This document shows positions 33,615 through 47,169 of a DNA stretch of 64,000 nucleotides, piece after piece; position 1 is the stretch's first letter; every line of letters begins with the position of its first letter. The notes under the pieces are model-generated. The model was given only the letters and a program-made list of their open reading frames with translations. It was not told the DNA's origin and ran no database searches. The position numbers were made by a program, and so were the translations under genes. This DNA comes from Vitellaria paradoxa. Taxonomy: Eukaryota; Streptophyta; Magnoliopsida; Ericales; Sapotaceae. The stretch covers positions 43,292,663 to 43,356,662 of the forward strand of contig CM034239.1 of the NCBI GenBank assembly GCA_019916065.1, written 5' to 3'.

Positions 33615-36600
33615 TCAGGGATAAACCTCAATTAGAGACCTCAAACCCAGAATGGGAGTGATCTTGTAGCCACTAAAACCTGCGTCAGAAAAAAGCTTTG
33701 CCCACTCTTTCTCATTCCTCTCTCTACCCGTGACCAAGATCATCATCAACATATCAAAGAAGAGTTGTGTTTCAACGGACTCATTGTCGACTCCTTTTTG
33801 CTTGTCCAACTTCATGTCTACGATAATCACTTTCCCTCCCTTTTCCTTGCTTGGAATTGCTTCTTTGCATTTCTTTAGTATTTTTACACACTCCTCGTCA
33901 CTCCAATCATGCAATATCCACTGTTTGTCACCAGCATTCAAAATAAGCATTGACTATATATCTTATAAATTCCGTATGACAGGAAAGGTATTAAAAATAA
34001 ATAAAAATACTAAAGCTAATTTAGCTTTTTGACTCAAAATAAGCATTGACTCGAGTTCTAATTTAGCTGTAATTTGCGTAGATATTATTGAAACACATAG
34101 TTTTTAGCACTTTAGAAAACTTAGAATATGAATTTTGGGAAAAAATAAGTACAAGAATAAAATGATTATTTTATGAGCCCAAGTTTGAATTGACACAAAA
34201 TTTATTAAAAAAAATTGATTAGTTGATAAGAACTTTAGTAAGGAATACTGTCTAGTATTTGGGAAAAAACTTAATATTAATCTTGAAAAAAAATAAACAT
34301 ATGAATAAAAGTGATTATTTTACAATTCAAGTTTAAATTGGTCTATAATTTGTTAAACTAATATAAAAATTTGGTATGGAATATTTTTAAATGTTTTCAG
34401 ATATCTGGAATGTGAACCTAGATAAAGCAAAATGGAGATTCAGAGTAAAATAATTATTTTACTACTTGAGGGAAATTTATGATTGTAGAGTCGTTACTTT
34501 TTTTCTTTTTTCTCACTTAATTCTAACTTTAATTTTTTAATACAAAACGTAAAAATAAATTAAAGTAAAAAAAATTATTATATTCCATTGCATTAGCATG
34601 TAAATATGCCTCAATTACTTTCATAATGTGAAAAGCTACCAAAGATTACCTCTATTTATTTAATATTTAATTATTTTTTTTGGTAGTTGGGTTGCTGGGT
34701 CTTAATTTGTGCTTCAAATATTCAAATTCAATTTGCAACGAGCTCACCGTACCTCAAATGGCAGACAGCTTAAGGCCCACCATTTTTTTTTGAAAGGTAG
34801 TTAGGGCCTACCCACAAGCACTAACATGTGATGTCAATATCAGAAATTAAATTGACAAGAACAGATCCCAGGCTTGATCTTAACCAAAAGGCAGAGAAAG
34901 ATATTAAAAAAAAAAAAGATATTAATAGCAGAAAACTTAACTAATATTAAGGTTTAATTTGGTACGTGAAAATGATGTGAAAATGAAATGAAATTCATTT
35001 TAACTTTAACTTATTCTCATGTTTGGTAATTAAAAATTAAGTTGTAATACTATTTTATAGGAATAGTCATTCTCATATTAAATGAAAAAAAAAATTCACA
35101 ATTTAAATGTCGAAATAGTTACTCCTTTGTAATCAAAATTTAATCCAAAAAAGAAAAAAATAAAAATAAAAAAACAAGTGACGACTTTGTAATAAAAGAA
35201 TTTCTCAATTACTCATTTGGATTTTAAAATAACCATTTTACCCCTTGATTTATTTTTGAACTAGATCAAAACTCGAACTGTAAAATGACTATTTTACTCT
35301 TAGGCTTTTTTTTTTTTAAAGTTCATATTTCAGGTTTCTGAAAGGCTAATAAAAATATTCTTTCATATTATTTAATATCTACGTAAATTTTGATTCGATC
35401 CAAACTCAGGTTGTAAAATAGTCATTTTACCTCTGGGTTTGTTTTTTACCCAAATTTGCATTTTGGGCTTCCCAAAAGGTTAAAAAATACTTATCAATGT
35501 ATTTCTTGATAATTAATAAAATTTTATCTCAATTCGAACTCAAATTGTAAAATAATGATTTTTATTCAGGGGTTATTTTTGTCCAAATTCGAATTTTAAG
35601 CTGCCCAAAATATTAAAAAAATATCTATGACATATTTCCTAATTATTAAAGCAATTTCAGTTCAGATAAATTTAAACTATAAAATAACCATTTTACCCCT
35701 AGGCCCGTTAGGTATTTCAAAAGACTAAAAAATGTTTATTGATATATTCTTTAATAGTTAAAAAATTTTGACCTAATTCGAACTTGAATTATAAAATGAC
35801 CATTTTATATATTTGTTCTTTTTTAACTCAAATTCGCGCTCCGAAAATAAAATTTATTTTCATAATTTTTAAAAAATTAATGTTTTTATTTTATTTAAAA
35901 TATATAATCAAATCATAAAAAATTTAAATATATATTCCATTCCTATTATTTTTATGTTAACAACCAAATAAAGAAATAAAATGAACACTCCATTCTCTTT
36001 CTACTCTTATTTCATTCTCACCTTTTATTCTATTCTATTCTCCTCTTATGTGTCAAAAATAGTCTAAAAGTCACGAGATAACAGTGTCCAAGCGTGAGAG
36101 TCTATGCTCCAAATTATTTGCTTTTGGTACAGTAAAAAGTCAAATAGAGAAAAGTGATCGGTCCCAGTATACTTACCTTGAGTAAAACCGCATTTGCAGG
36201 AGGAACAGACTCAAACATGTCACCCCCAACAAAACTCAAGTTCTCGCTCGATTTCAAGTCAGCAACCACATGCGGGAGGTCCAAGACGGTGCACTTCAAC
36301 TTCGGGAAAGCCTCGGCAATACCTTTGGCAATAGTTCCCGTCCCTCCGCCGACATCAACCAACGACTCCAACCCTTCGAAAACCCCCCTGCAGTCCTTAA
36401 TAAGCACGCTCGTCACTAGCCGGGCATCGCTAGCCATCGCTTCATCAAAGAAACGGCCGAGCTTCGGCTCCTGGCTCCCGTAGTCCCAAAACGTCCTCCC
36501 GTGAGCCGTGTCGAACGGCGTCCGATCGCCGTTCTTGAACCACTCGCCCACGTGATGCCACGGCTCCGTCAAAGCCGGATCGAGCATCGCTAGCAGAAAC

Positions 36601-36971
36601 GGCGTCACGCTCAAGGGCTCGTGTTTGAGGAGGAGCCGAGAAGCCGGCGTGAGCGAGTAGGCTACTTCTCCTTCTTCTTCTCCGTCGTCGCCGGCGCTTC
36701 CGGAAACTTTTTGGTTGGAGAAAAAGCCGGACTGGACTAGAATGCGCATGAGGCGGTAGACGCACGGGGATTTCCCCGGGTTGACAGCCGGGAGAGCGGC
36801 CACGAGGTCGGAGAGAGTCATGGGACGGCCGTGTTTGTTGATAACGTCCGGAATGCCCAGTTGGATTGCGCATTTTAGTGACATTGAGTTTATGAAGTTG
36901 AAGAGGTGGTTCCATATGTGAGCTTGAGAGTGAAGTAACTCTCTATTTTGCTCATCGTTGACCATCTCCAT
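33615..36971 (-). CDS. Type-I O-methyltransferase OMT-C (resveratrol/orcinol OMT-like), 366 aa, two exons
   Basis: Exon 1 is 36971-36177 (265 codons) and exon 2 is 33920-33615 (101 aa plus stop). The 2256-bp phase-0 intron has donor AAG/GTAAGT and acceptor CAG/TGG. Motifs match OMT-B: SAM loop LVDVGGGTG near 204-212, catalytic His269, Asp300 and Glu332. Exon 2 differs from B by only about three residues (ILKKC for ILRKC, ILVTG for ILVAG, LIEVYP for LMEVYP), and the first 150 bp or so of intron is also almost identical. Exon 1 differs at more sites, such as LWAYGSHEP in B versus FWDYGSQEP here. The intron carries a U2 snRNA-derived insertion shared with D and missing from B. The gene is intact; it is presumed to methylate a phenolic, substrate unknown. 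Confidence 0.92.
34841..34904 (-). pseudogene. U2 snRNA-derived fragment in the OMT-C intron
   Basis: On the minus strand this reads as a decayed form of the first 64 or so nucleotides of U2 snRNA. The left part is CAGAAATTAAATTGACAAGA and the right part GCTTGATCTTAACCAAAAGG. It sits at the same intron position as the better-kept copy in OMT-D (60544-60607), so it is the same ancestral insertion. Confidence 0.7.
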
Positions 36972-37225
36972 CCTAGTTAAGCTTCCCTATACTTCACGTC
37001 TAACTCTTGAAACTTTGATACCTTTGCATATATCTATAGTTGTGTGTGTGTATATATATATATATATACATGTATCGTCATACGTATTCATTAATTATTA
37101 TTTGCAGACGACCATGACTCAGTACAGGTCAACTATTCCGTTTAACAATTCCCTCGTTTTGCATGCCTCTCGTGATTCACGAGCTAACTTGTAATCATTT
37201 ATGATTTACCATTTGTCTATTTTAA

Positions 37226-37741
37226 GATGAGTTTGGAGTGATTAAAAAGTAAGATAAAATATGATTTGAAAAAATTTTTTGTGTTTGGTACACTCATCTC
37301 AACCTGCGTTTTTTGGAGATGAATAGTAAGATTCTCGTTCTGACAGATTGAATTTCTGTTTAGACGAATTCAAAATTTTAGACAGTTATAACTTTTTTAC
37401 ATTACAATCCGTCCAAACGGTCAAACAGATTGTAGAATTCGTTTGGACAAAAATTGGCTACGTGAATATGTCGGAATGGTTTCTACAATCCCTCAGAACG
37501 GTTTCTACGATCCCACAAAAAATAGTCAAAATGGGTGCAATTTCGTAACTTGAGAGTCTATGGTGAGAATAGTGAAAAAATTTTTGCTATTTGGTCAACC
37601 AAATTCTAGTTATTGACTTTTTCTGAAGGGTATTGAACTTTTTTTTTTAAATTTTGAGAAAACGGGAATGTGTAAAAATGTATAGAGATTTTCAGAGGTT
37701 TTCAGAGATTTTCACCAAAATTTGGTGTGCCAAACGCACAC
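37226..37741. mobile_element. MITE-like insertion upstream of OMT-C
   Basis: About 516 bp beginning GATGAGTTTGGAGTG and ending GCCAAACGCACAC, flanked by TTAA on both sides. The OMT-D flank has the uninterrupted site (TATTTTAATCAGCATGG). The interior is not coding and carries an inverted-repeat feel, with CAGAGATTTTCA-type words near its right end. Confidence 0.6.
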
Positions 37742-40700
37742 TTAATTAGCATGGTCGGTGGGGTCACATGGAGTTTATAATTATATATATACACACTCTA
37801 TTTTATTTAAAGTCGACTGATATTTTTTTCAATTCACGTTATAAATATTTTAACATATTTTGCTGGGAAATATAGATGGATATATGACTGCATCTAAATA
37901 TTGCGTTTAAACTAACCCTCAAATGCAAGGGTGTGTGGTATAATTTTAATTTGGTGAGACCAAGGTTGAATTCACAGGGACCTAAGTTTAGTTTCCATGT
38001 TGTAAAAAGTTACTAATCCTAAATTCAATGAGAATCAGAAATTTAAAAAATATTAAGTTTCTAGGTTTTGGAATATAAAAATAATTCAATACTAATATTC
38101 AAGTAAAAAGGGATTTAGAAAATATGTTGCGTTCAGTAAAAATTGTGAATAGCGGCAAATAACTCAATCAAAGAATAAACTAAGTAAGAAAATATGTTCA
38201 AAAATTTAAAACAATAATTAATTAACTACAGGGATAATTAAAATGACAATTAAACTATTAAATGAGAATCTTGATTTAACTCTCAATTCCAGGTATGTTA
38301 ATTACTTTATGAAGTAATGTGCATACTACTACAATCTAAAATTCACGTAAAAGAACAAATAGACTGAAAAGATATCTTTATTAAAACCCATTATTTCCCA
38401 AAAGCTTAGCTTTATACTCTTGTTTAAGATTATAAAAATGGAAGATTTTCATTAATATCATTTGGGTTCAAACCTAATTTTTTTATCTCAAAAATATCAA
38501 TGCAAAGTTTTAATCGAAAACCCTTACTTGTGATTACAGATATTATAATCAAGGATTTTCATTTTTGAATGTTTTGAAGCAAATAAAATCATATTTGACA
38601 TATGTAGATCTCTACATATATGTTTTCACAAAACATGCACAGGATCTACGCACATCACATTACTTGTAATAACCTATCCTTTCTTGATTTGTTGATAAAA
38701 AAGATTAGGTTTAAGCTAGCATGATTTCAAAATCCATAACAATTAATAAATAAGTAGATCATTGAATCAATAAAATATTATTAAACCAGTAAATGAAAGT
38801 AACGTCTGATGCCAAACAATGAACAATGAAATTTGATAGAACTCTTACGAATAATCCAACAAATTTTGAAAGCATTCTCCAACGTAACAACACTAAAAGA
38901 AAAAAAAAAAAAAAGAAACTCTCTAGAAAGTTTGAAAAGAATATTAGGTAAAAGTGCCAATATGGTTGTACAATATTTGTATATATAATGGTATGTAGAA
39001 AGACTTTAAAACTGAATGAAACCGCACCAATTAACTTGCAGTGGTCCGGACCACCCATGGGGGTGTCTAAACCACAGTGTCCTCCTCTTTATTTTCTACT
39101 TTGATTCTCCAGCTTGGCTCTTAACCTAGTCCGGACCACTCGTGGGGGTGTCCGGATCCCATAGTGTCTTTTTTATCATCCGAGTCATTTTCGTCACTGC
39201 TAATTTCGATTATTTTATCCTTGTTTCTGTAATTTAAAAAATAAACTTAATTAGTGATAAAAAGTAACAAAACTCTTAGATTTATTAACTTAATGCATGA
39301 ATTAAGGTTAAATTATGGGGTTTGTAAATACACTTTTCAAGTGTAATCATACCTCTCAACTTGAACATTACTGGTCCTTATCAATGGCTTTATTGAAATG
39401 AAATAAAGCTACTATTCTATTTCTCTTTTTGCTGGAAACACGGCTACACTTAACTACGTGCAGTAAGCCTTTTAAACCCCTAGGTTCTCTCCAGTAGATG
39501 AGTGAAGTTTGGTGAGGGTTTGCCATGAATCTACTTAGAAAATTCCTAGACTAATCTAATGGATGGTAATAATCATTTCAATAACTCTTGATTTAAGTTC
39601 AATATAAAATAAGTAATAAAATTTTAAAATTTAGCATAAATTCTCCCAATGTGTATTAGACTTACCAAAATTTTCAACCATTTTATTTCAAGTGTGCCAA
39701 GTCATATCATTCATTCAAAATAGCCATCAAACACACTTAAAAGACTACAGCCTTGACTTTAAATCTTACCAAGTTGGCCACTCAAAAATGAAAGCACTCA
39801 GGAAGGTTACTCTCATGATTCACACATGATTACAATATCAAATGAATGCAATGAACCTAATCAAGAGGTGACTGAAAGAATTAAAATGTGAAGTGTTGCA
39901 TAGCTTCATGAATGGAATGTATCAATGCGCAAACAAGAGAACTACTATCAACCACATGAAATAAATCAATGCTCTTATAAGTGTCTTTCACCTAAAATCC
40001 ATTAGGTCTTTACTAGGTTGTAACTTGGCCATAGGGTGTTGGTTAGATAAACAAGGGATAGAGAAAATCAAAGTGCATGTCTAAGGATGGTGGTAATGGT
40101 GCAATGCAATACCCCCAACTTTTCTCTTTTCAGCTCCTTGAAAGACCAACATTGAAACTCAATTTATTTTTTTTTCTTATATATATATATATATATGGGA
40201 CCAATAATAATAAACTTATGAAGTGTTATGTCCCATTTTTTATTTTTTGGTTTTTAACATCCATATTTTCCAACCATAAACTCCCTCCCCATTAACCTTG
40301 TTACAAAATTGCACCTGTATCCCAAGACATGCCAGGGTTGGTTCACTTATACATCTAAGGTTAAAGGGGTCATAAATATGGCTAAATAAGGGGCAAAAAA
40401 TTTCATTCATTATTTTTGATTTCTTTAAAGGCTTTAAAGTGACTCCAAAGACTATGTAATCAAAGAAAAGATTCAGACTTTCAAATATAAGAAAGAGGGC
40501 CTTATAATATTACTCTCTAGGTTAATAACACTTTGTTAGAGACATTGATCTACACATGTAAATAAAAAATAGTGTCTTGTACATTTAATACCAAAGCAAA
40601 TTAATGTAATAAAGCTGTCCAAGAAAAATGAGACGAAAGAAATTATAAAGAACATTATAAAACCCTCAAGAACAAAAGGCTAGGCTCAAAAGCTCACACA

Positions 40701-41999
40701 ATGTAGGATTTCAAGTCTCCACCTATGTCTTGGCATGCTTGAATAACTAAATCTCACGAATTCTAATCCTTGACGCACTTTCAATTTAGTGGTTTCAAGT
40801 GACAAGTTTGCAACACATTAGAAGATTTTATACTCAATTTTAAATTAAGTTTCCTATTCAAAATTGAAATCAAGCCATTTGTTATTTACATGAATAATAC
40901 CATCATTAGATTAGATGCTAAAACATTCACTAGTCGCTAATATATCAAAGGAAACATTAGCATGTGACTACCCCCTAACTAAAGAGACACATCGTCCTTA
41001 ATGTGTGTGCAATACAAGAACAAGGGTGAAGATTAAAGGTAAAAATGTGGTGTGCATATGACATGTTCCCCCCAACTAAATGCTTAAGTGACTAATGATG
41101 CTAATTAAATAGCAAAATTAAAATAATAAAATAAACAGAAAAGAAATAAAAAGAAATGATAAAGTATTACCTCGTGCTAGCTTCATTATTAGCTAGTGCA
41201 CTATTAATACCACGAATAATTTCATCTGGAAGCTCAAGGTCATAAAGCTGGTCATAATAGTCTGACTCGCTGAAAGTCTCATAGTAGACTCACTATCAGT
41301 GTTAGGCACATCCTCAAGTGGTGGCATATCATCATAGTCAGAAGGTGAATTCTCCTTAGATCCTCTTTGGTCTTAGTGTTAGTGTCATAAGTGGGTGCAT
41401 CAGACCACTCAATAGATATGTTTATCTCAACCCACTCCATGCGTAATAGAAGTTCTAAGTCAACATCATCCTACCTTTGCTTCTCAAGGAATTGAAAAGG
41501 TGTTATTTGGACTAGGGAAGGGAAAATAAGTGAGAAACATAGGGAATTACTCTCTTCAAAACACTCATTAGGCCACTTATCTAAGTCAACCTCAAAGCTC
41601 TCCGAATCACTCTCATCACTCGACATATCTATTACGGGTTCCCACTTACGTTTGTGACCAATTAAATTGTCAAGTTTCTCCTTCTAGTCAAATGTATCCT
41701 TACTAAAATCAGACATGGTGTACCTGTTCTTAACATAAAATATATATAAAGAATTTAATAATATACTCAATAAAACATTGCTAAGCATTCAGTAAATAGT
41801 GAAGCCAAGAGATAAAGGAATATAAATAACAAATAATAAATAAAATCAAAATAGGGTTATGAAATAAAAATATTACCTACCAATACAGTCATAACTCAAA
41901 ATATATGTACAAAGCAAAATTAAATTAAAGAGTTTTAGGATTACATCAAATTACATCAAGAAGCACAAATCCTAAACTTTCAAAAACTATAAAATACCT

Positions 42000-43130
42000 A
42001 AATGAAAAGAAAGACAAAAGAAATCAAAGATGAATAACTGGGATGGTGGAGGAGGATGAATGTCCCTTAAGTAATCCAAAATAGTCTGCAGAACATGGCC
42101 ATACTCTTGCTGAGTCTGATGAAGCTGTAGAAGAGTCCATCTGTCATCCTCTCTGTTTTATTCCAAATGAGTTATTAGCTCTGATAACTCCCCCAATTGG
42201 ACAACTAACTCTTCATTAGACACTGAATGCTCATTGGCCTTATCTTCATGAGATGCCTTCCTTATCCTGAGCTAATTTAGTTATCTATTTCTTCATTCTA
42301 GCTAGATTACCCCTAGACTCAGCATAGGAGGTGATATTGAACAGTTGAAGACCCACAGCTATGGGTAGCTCATCAAGAATCAAAGTACTTCACCTCCTAA
42401 AGATCTCAGTAAGTGTTCCCCCAAATGGTAACACAGACTGACTCCCGGATGCTCAAAAGTGTTGACAATCTGATGCCAGATGTATGAGGGTAAGTCTATC
42501 GTTAATCCTGTTCCAATAGCATAAATAAGTCTTACCTTGAGTGGACTGTAATTTGAGTTACGGTTCTGAGGGAGAAGATTCATACAAGAGAACATATGTA
42601 AAGTCCAATCCTTATCGTTCAGTGCAAAAACTAGCTTTCTATGCTCCCCGTTCCAATCTTGACCTTCTAGTAAAATTTTAGTAGCTATGATAGATAATGG
42701 TGGGGTGCCATTAAAAGGATAAGTAAATTCGAGATTTGGGACACGAGGTAGCTGAAAAACTTGTGCGAAGTCATCTAGCATGAGAACTATCTCAACCCCT
42801 CAAACGCAATTAACAATTCTTTCTCGACCTCTTCTTCGCACTATATAATTCTCTTTGACATTAGCGAAAAACTCCCTAACTAAGTCCATTATATATCGGG
42901 CATGAAACTTAGCAATATGAATCCACTGTCATCCTTCAAAATTTTGCTGGAGCATAAATTTCTCAGTGTGAAATTGATCAATCTGCCAATATCTCTAGAT
43001 CACTACTGGTTTATATACCCAAACGTCATCGTATTTTATTTTAGCTTCGTTCTTCCAAAACCGACTCCTATCAAAGAAAGTTGACCCTAATTGCCTATTA
43101 GCAGCATGTTTGACTCTTGGAGCCATGACA
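42000..43130 (-). pseudogene. Retroelement ORF of the 'putative plant transposon protein' type
   Basis: A reading frame beginning MAPRVKHAANRQ at 43127 runs with several stops to the open segment 42781-42380. It contains MDLVREFFANVKENYIVRRR, a YPFNGTPPLS stretch, KDWTLHMFSCMNLLPQNRNS and VRLIYAIGTGLTIDLPSYIW. This order is that of the plant transposon-protein domain found downstream of integrase in some Ty3 elements. A coiled-coil-like tail (DRWTLLQLHQTQQEYGHVLQ) follows in pieces to about 42000. The frame is broken by at least three stops and is not functional. Confidence 0.6.
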
Positions 43131-43999
43131 AATTACAAAAGAAAAGAGAATATTTGTTGAATTGACCATAAAACCACAATCTCCTATGTCCACACAAGTT
43201 CAGTGGCCCAATTCTAATAATAGAAAATTAAAACATTAAGTTGTCAAAAGTGGGTCATTGAGTGCCCAAGTGACAACATGGCAGCTACATAGAAGTGGTC
43301 CATTGAAAACATTTGGAAAGTAGAATCATAAAGAAAATCAAGTGTCAGATAGTTGAGAAGCTGACAAAAGTGAATAGTACCAAATAGACCTATGGACCAA
43401 ATTTGTTAAAGTGGTGCTAGAAAAATGACTTTATTAGGATAATCTCCACCAAAACAACATTTGAAACCCATAATAAGATCCAAATCTGGTTGTAATCAGA
43501 AACCTCACTGAGCATGAGTTTGGGTTCAAAGAAAAATTGAACTTTTGCAACCTAAGGCTTAGAAGAAAATATGAAATTACCTAGAATCGAAAATAAGGGG
43601 GATTTGAAGCTGAAATTTGACCAAAAGCTCGCGAAAATGCCTAGATGCGAAGGAATCGATGATGGATTGAAGCTTATGTTGAGAGAAAGTTAGAATGAAT
43701 GTGAGAGATTTGGGTTTAGAGCTGCGACGAGGCGCTTGAAGGAGACGTAGGGTCCGAACCACCCGCAAGGTATCCGGACCACAGTTAGCCCAAGCGGTAT
43801 TTTTTCATGATATTTACACACTGTGGTCTGGACCACCTGATTAGGGTGTTCAAACTAAAAGATGGAAATTCAAACTATTTTTTTTTTTCGAACCAAAAAG
43901 AATTAAACCTTAGTGTTACGACTCGATTCAATGTAAAAATTGAAAATTACCCTAAATCAAATTATTATACAATTAATAGAACATTTTAACCATGAATTA

Positions 44000-44859
44000 C
44001 CTATGAGGTGGAGAATCTAAAAGATCCAAGATTCTATTAAACCGATGAAATTCTCTAGATAAGGTTTGGGTCTATGCCCTTTTACTTTGAATCAATTTCT
44101 ATTCTTTGGATTTTCTATTTGAATGGCCCTGTGATCCGAAACATGTTTCAAGATAAATGGGCCAGACCATTTAGATTGCAGTTTGCCTGGAAATAAGTGA
44201 AGTTGTGATCAATAAAGATGTATTTTTTGACCTTCGTGAAATGCACATCTTGCAATATGTTGGTCATGTATTTTCTTCATATTTTCCTTAGAAATTTGAG
44301 CATTCTTATAAGCATCATTCTTCAATTCCTCCATTTCTGCAATCTGGAGTTTACGGTGAAGTCTACCCTCATCGATATTAGCATTTAATTGTTTAATAGC
44401 CCATTATGCCTTGTGCTCTAATTCGACGGGCAAATGGCACAACTTCTCATAAACTAATCTATATGGTAGCATCCACAGGGTTGTTTTATAAGTTGTACGA
44501 TATGCCCATAGAGTGTCAATTAGTCGTAGTGACCAATCTTTGTGATTTGGGTTAACTGTTTTCTCAAGAATTTGCTTTATCTCCCTATTAGCAAGTTTTA
44601 CTTGGCTACTTGTCTATGGGTAATATGATGTGCCGACTTTATGGACCACATCGTATTTGAGCAATTGAGTTCCCACAGGGTGATTGTAGAAGTGTTTACC
44701 TCCATCACTAATAATTGCCTAGGGCACTCCAAAATGTGAGAAAATATTCTCATGGAGGAACTTAAGCACGACTTTGTGATCATTAGTTATAGCGGCAATT
44801 GCTTTAACCCATTTAGAAACATAGTCAACCCCTACTAAAATGTATTCATATCCAAATGA
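44000..44859 (-). pseudogene. Ty3/gypsy integrase fragment
   Basis: Minus-strand translation in shifting frames gives the integrase core beginning [18 protein letters not shown], then FSHFGVP with a stop, then [10 protein letters not shown], and the C-terminal region with SGPFILKHV. The N-terminal zinc-binding part is missing, cut at 44859. Stops and frameshifts show that it is dead. Confidence 0.7.
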
Positions 44860-44975
44860 AATTCGAATTTTGGAATTAACCTTTTTACTAGTAGAGGCAA
44901 AATTGTCTACATCTGACCCTCCTTACAATGTGAGAGCCTTGTGCACTGGATTTTCCTTTTTATTTTTTTAATGGA
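44860..44975 (+). mobile_element. Au-type SINE, 5'-truncated
   Basis: Matches the SINE at 3580-3745 from its B box onward, including GAGAGCCTTGTGCACTGG and the T-rich end. The A box and left part are missing because the duplication boundary falls here. Confidence 0.65.
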
Positions 44976-45341
44976 AATTAAATTGAAACTAAATTCAACT
45001 TAAACACATACCGTAATATGGGTTTGAATCAAGAATATGCATGATTCAATTTTTTCAAGACTAAAATTAAGGTTTTGATAACTCATGTTCAATCCAACAA
45101 TAGTGTGTTGAACTTGGAACTTTTTTTTTTTTGATTGGTGAAACAAGAACTAGGATTAATGGTTTTTATTAGGATGGAAGATCCATTGTGAAACAACAAC
45201 TAGGATTACAAGCATCTATTAAACCAAAATTTGATTTGTGAATGATAGTTGAAACAATTTTGTAGAAATCTAGCAAACTATTGTAAAATTATCATTCATC
45301 ATCCAAAAGGGTAGAAAAATACATGAATCACATTTATAAAA

Positions 45342-45801
45342 TGTTAGAATATAGGATTTATTTTGTTTCTTCATTAAATTGTCACAGCTAATTTCTTACT
45401 CCTATTTTCCTTATTTGATATAAGCTCTCATTATGAATATAATTGGAGGGAGAAGGGAAAAATAAATTCAAAACTCTTTCTCTTTCTCTCTCTTAGCTTG
45501 GTATTAGAGCTAAATTTGGTCCCAAAAAGAAAAAAAGAGAAATCCTACGTCGCAGCAAATACATTGTTCTCACCGTTGGCTGGTTTTCTGGCCATCAAAG
45601 GTCACCTCCAACAACACTAAAGGTATCATTGGCGGCCGACAATCACAGTCCACTCTTAGTCGTTGCTGGATATCACCTCACGTGCTCTTTTGCACCAATC
45701 TACTTTGCAGCTCTAGATCTCACGCGCTGAGAGATCCTCAGCGTGTGCCAGCAATCAAACATAAGATAATAAGGAAATAGAATAAATCCTATATTCTAAC
45801 A
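45342..45801. mobile_element. TG..CA element with inverted termini, copy 2
   Basis: Block 2 copy of 4078-4535, 460 bp, starting TGTTAGAATATAGGATTT and ending AAATCCTATATTCTAACA with TAAAA on the right. Its ends match each other better than those of copy 1, and it contains TTGGTATTAGAGC, close to an initiator-Met tRNA primer site. Confidence 0.55.
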
Positions 45802-47169
45802 TAAAATAATACTAAACCATCAACTTTGTTCATACCTAATGAAGAACTTATAAAACCCAAGCATATCAACTCGGACATCAAGATTCTAAGTGTTTGATAT
45901 ACCAAAACATGATTTTGTTAGTATCAAATCAAAGAATACATAAAAAGCTAATTCAATTCATATAAATCACTATGCCGTAATTGTAGTTAGTCCAACTAGG
46001 AGTTCACACAATCCATGTTTATTTGCAAAAAATTAGAGAAAAAACTTTATTTTGAAACAAATATTCATCAAGCAAGTGGAAAGAATGGATGCGATCAATG
46101 AGGAGGAGGTCAGGAAAAAAATGAAGAAAACTGAAAACCAATTATAGTCCCTCTTCTCTGAGCTTCTCTCCTACCATTCATAATACTAGCAAAAAATGAG
46201 CCTTAAGTCGTCTACCACCTTGGAAAAGAGCGACCATTCGAACCATAGTTGAATGGCCTAGTTGGTAAAGAGATTCTCATGTCTCTTGTTCTGTGGTCTT
46301 GACCATAGTGCTCATCTTGCAATTCTGGATAGCCTTGCTTTTGGATTTGGCCCTTTGCCATCTTTCCACGCATCATGTATTTCTTTATAATTTTTGGTTG
46401 TTCATTTGCTCCTCTTTAGAACATTTGACTTGTGGACTTGTAGACAGAACAAGATTGAGGAGTTTCAACAATATAATATGAATTCAAACTTATGCATTTA
46501 TTGAACGTAGAATAACGTGTATCAATTATGCAATTTATAATGTTCATCACCTAGTTTGTCACTTGTCCACATTATGTGCTTAGTATCATGTTATTTGTTT
46601 GTCTTAACGTTCCATTTCAACAGAGGGCTTGTATGTATGCGATAACTCTTAGTCATCAGGTTCTAATTACAATTTTATTCCTGTTATTTTGATTTTGAAT
46701 TTATTTGGTAGATTAATGTTTCCTCCTAGTGAACTTGATTTGTCCTATGGGAGGCAATCGATATTTGTCATTTTATCTAGACATGCTAGCTATCAAAGCT
46801 ACAACACCTAAAAAATGCTATTCGATGTTATATTAATGAAGATAACTTATTATATATATATTTTACAATGTAATAACCATCCAATGTTTTTCGTTAGTAA
46901 TTCTGTTAGCCAAAACCAAACAAAGTTGCCCATTTTGTCTGGCGACAAATTGAAATTCAGCAACGTTAATCATATGTAGAGAGAGCTTGATTAAAACTTA
47001 AATATCAAAAACATAACTTGAATTGAAGATGTTCTAACTATCCAAACAATAATCCTATTATTTAAGTTGAATTATTGATCACTAACTCAGTGTAAAAGTT
47101 GAAGATAGAGAGCGTAAACCTATTGTTTTATGACATAATATGTCACTAACTATTCTAAATGTGATATAT

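Larger units (their letters stand above)
37890..44859 (-). mobile_element. Truncated Ty3/gypsy retrotransposon relic (Athila/Tat-like)
   Basis: On the minus strand the order is integrase (44859 down to about 44000), then an env-position ORF cluster (43130 to about 42000), then a long non-coding tail to about 37.9 kb. Integrase is followed by an extra ORF before the 3' LTR, as in Athila/Tat-type elements. The 5' half (gag, protease, RT, 5' LTR and primer site) is absent because block 2 starts at 44860. I cannot fix the 3' LTR boundary. The region near 37930-37990 (AATTCACAGGGACCTAAG) resembles LTR-region sequence of this group. A recurrent GGTCCGGACCACC motif occurs near 39041, 39129, 43751 and 43821. 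Confidence 0.6.
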
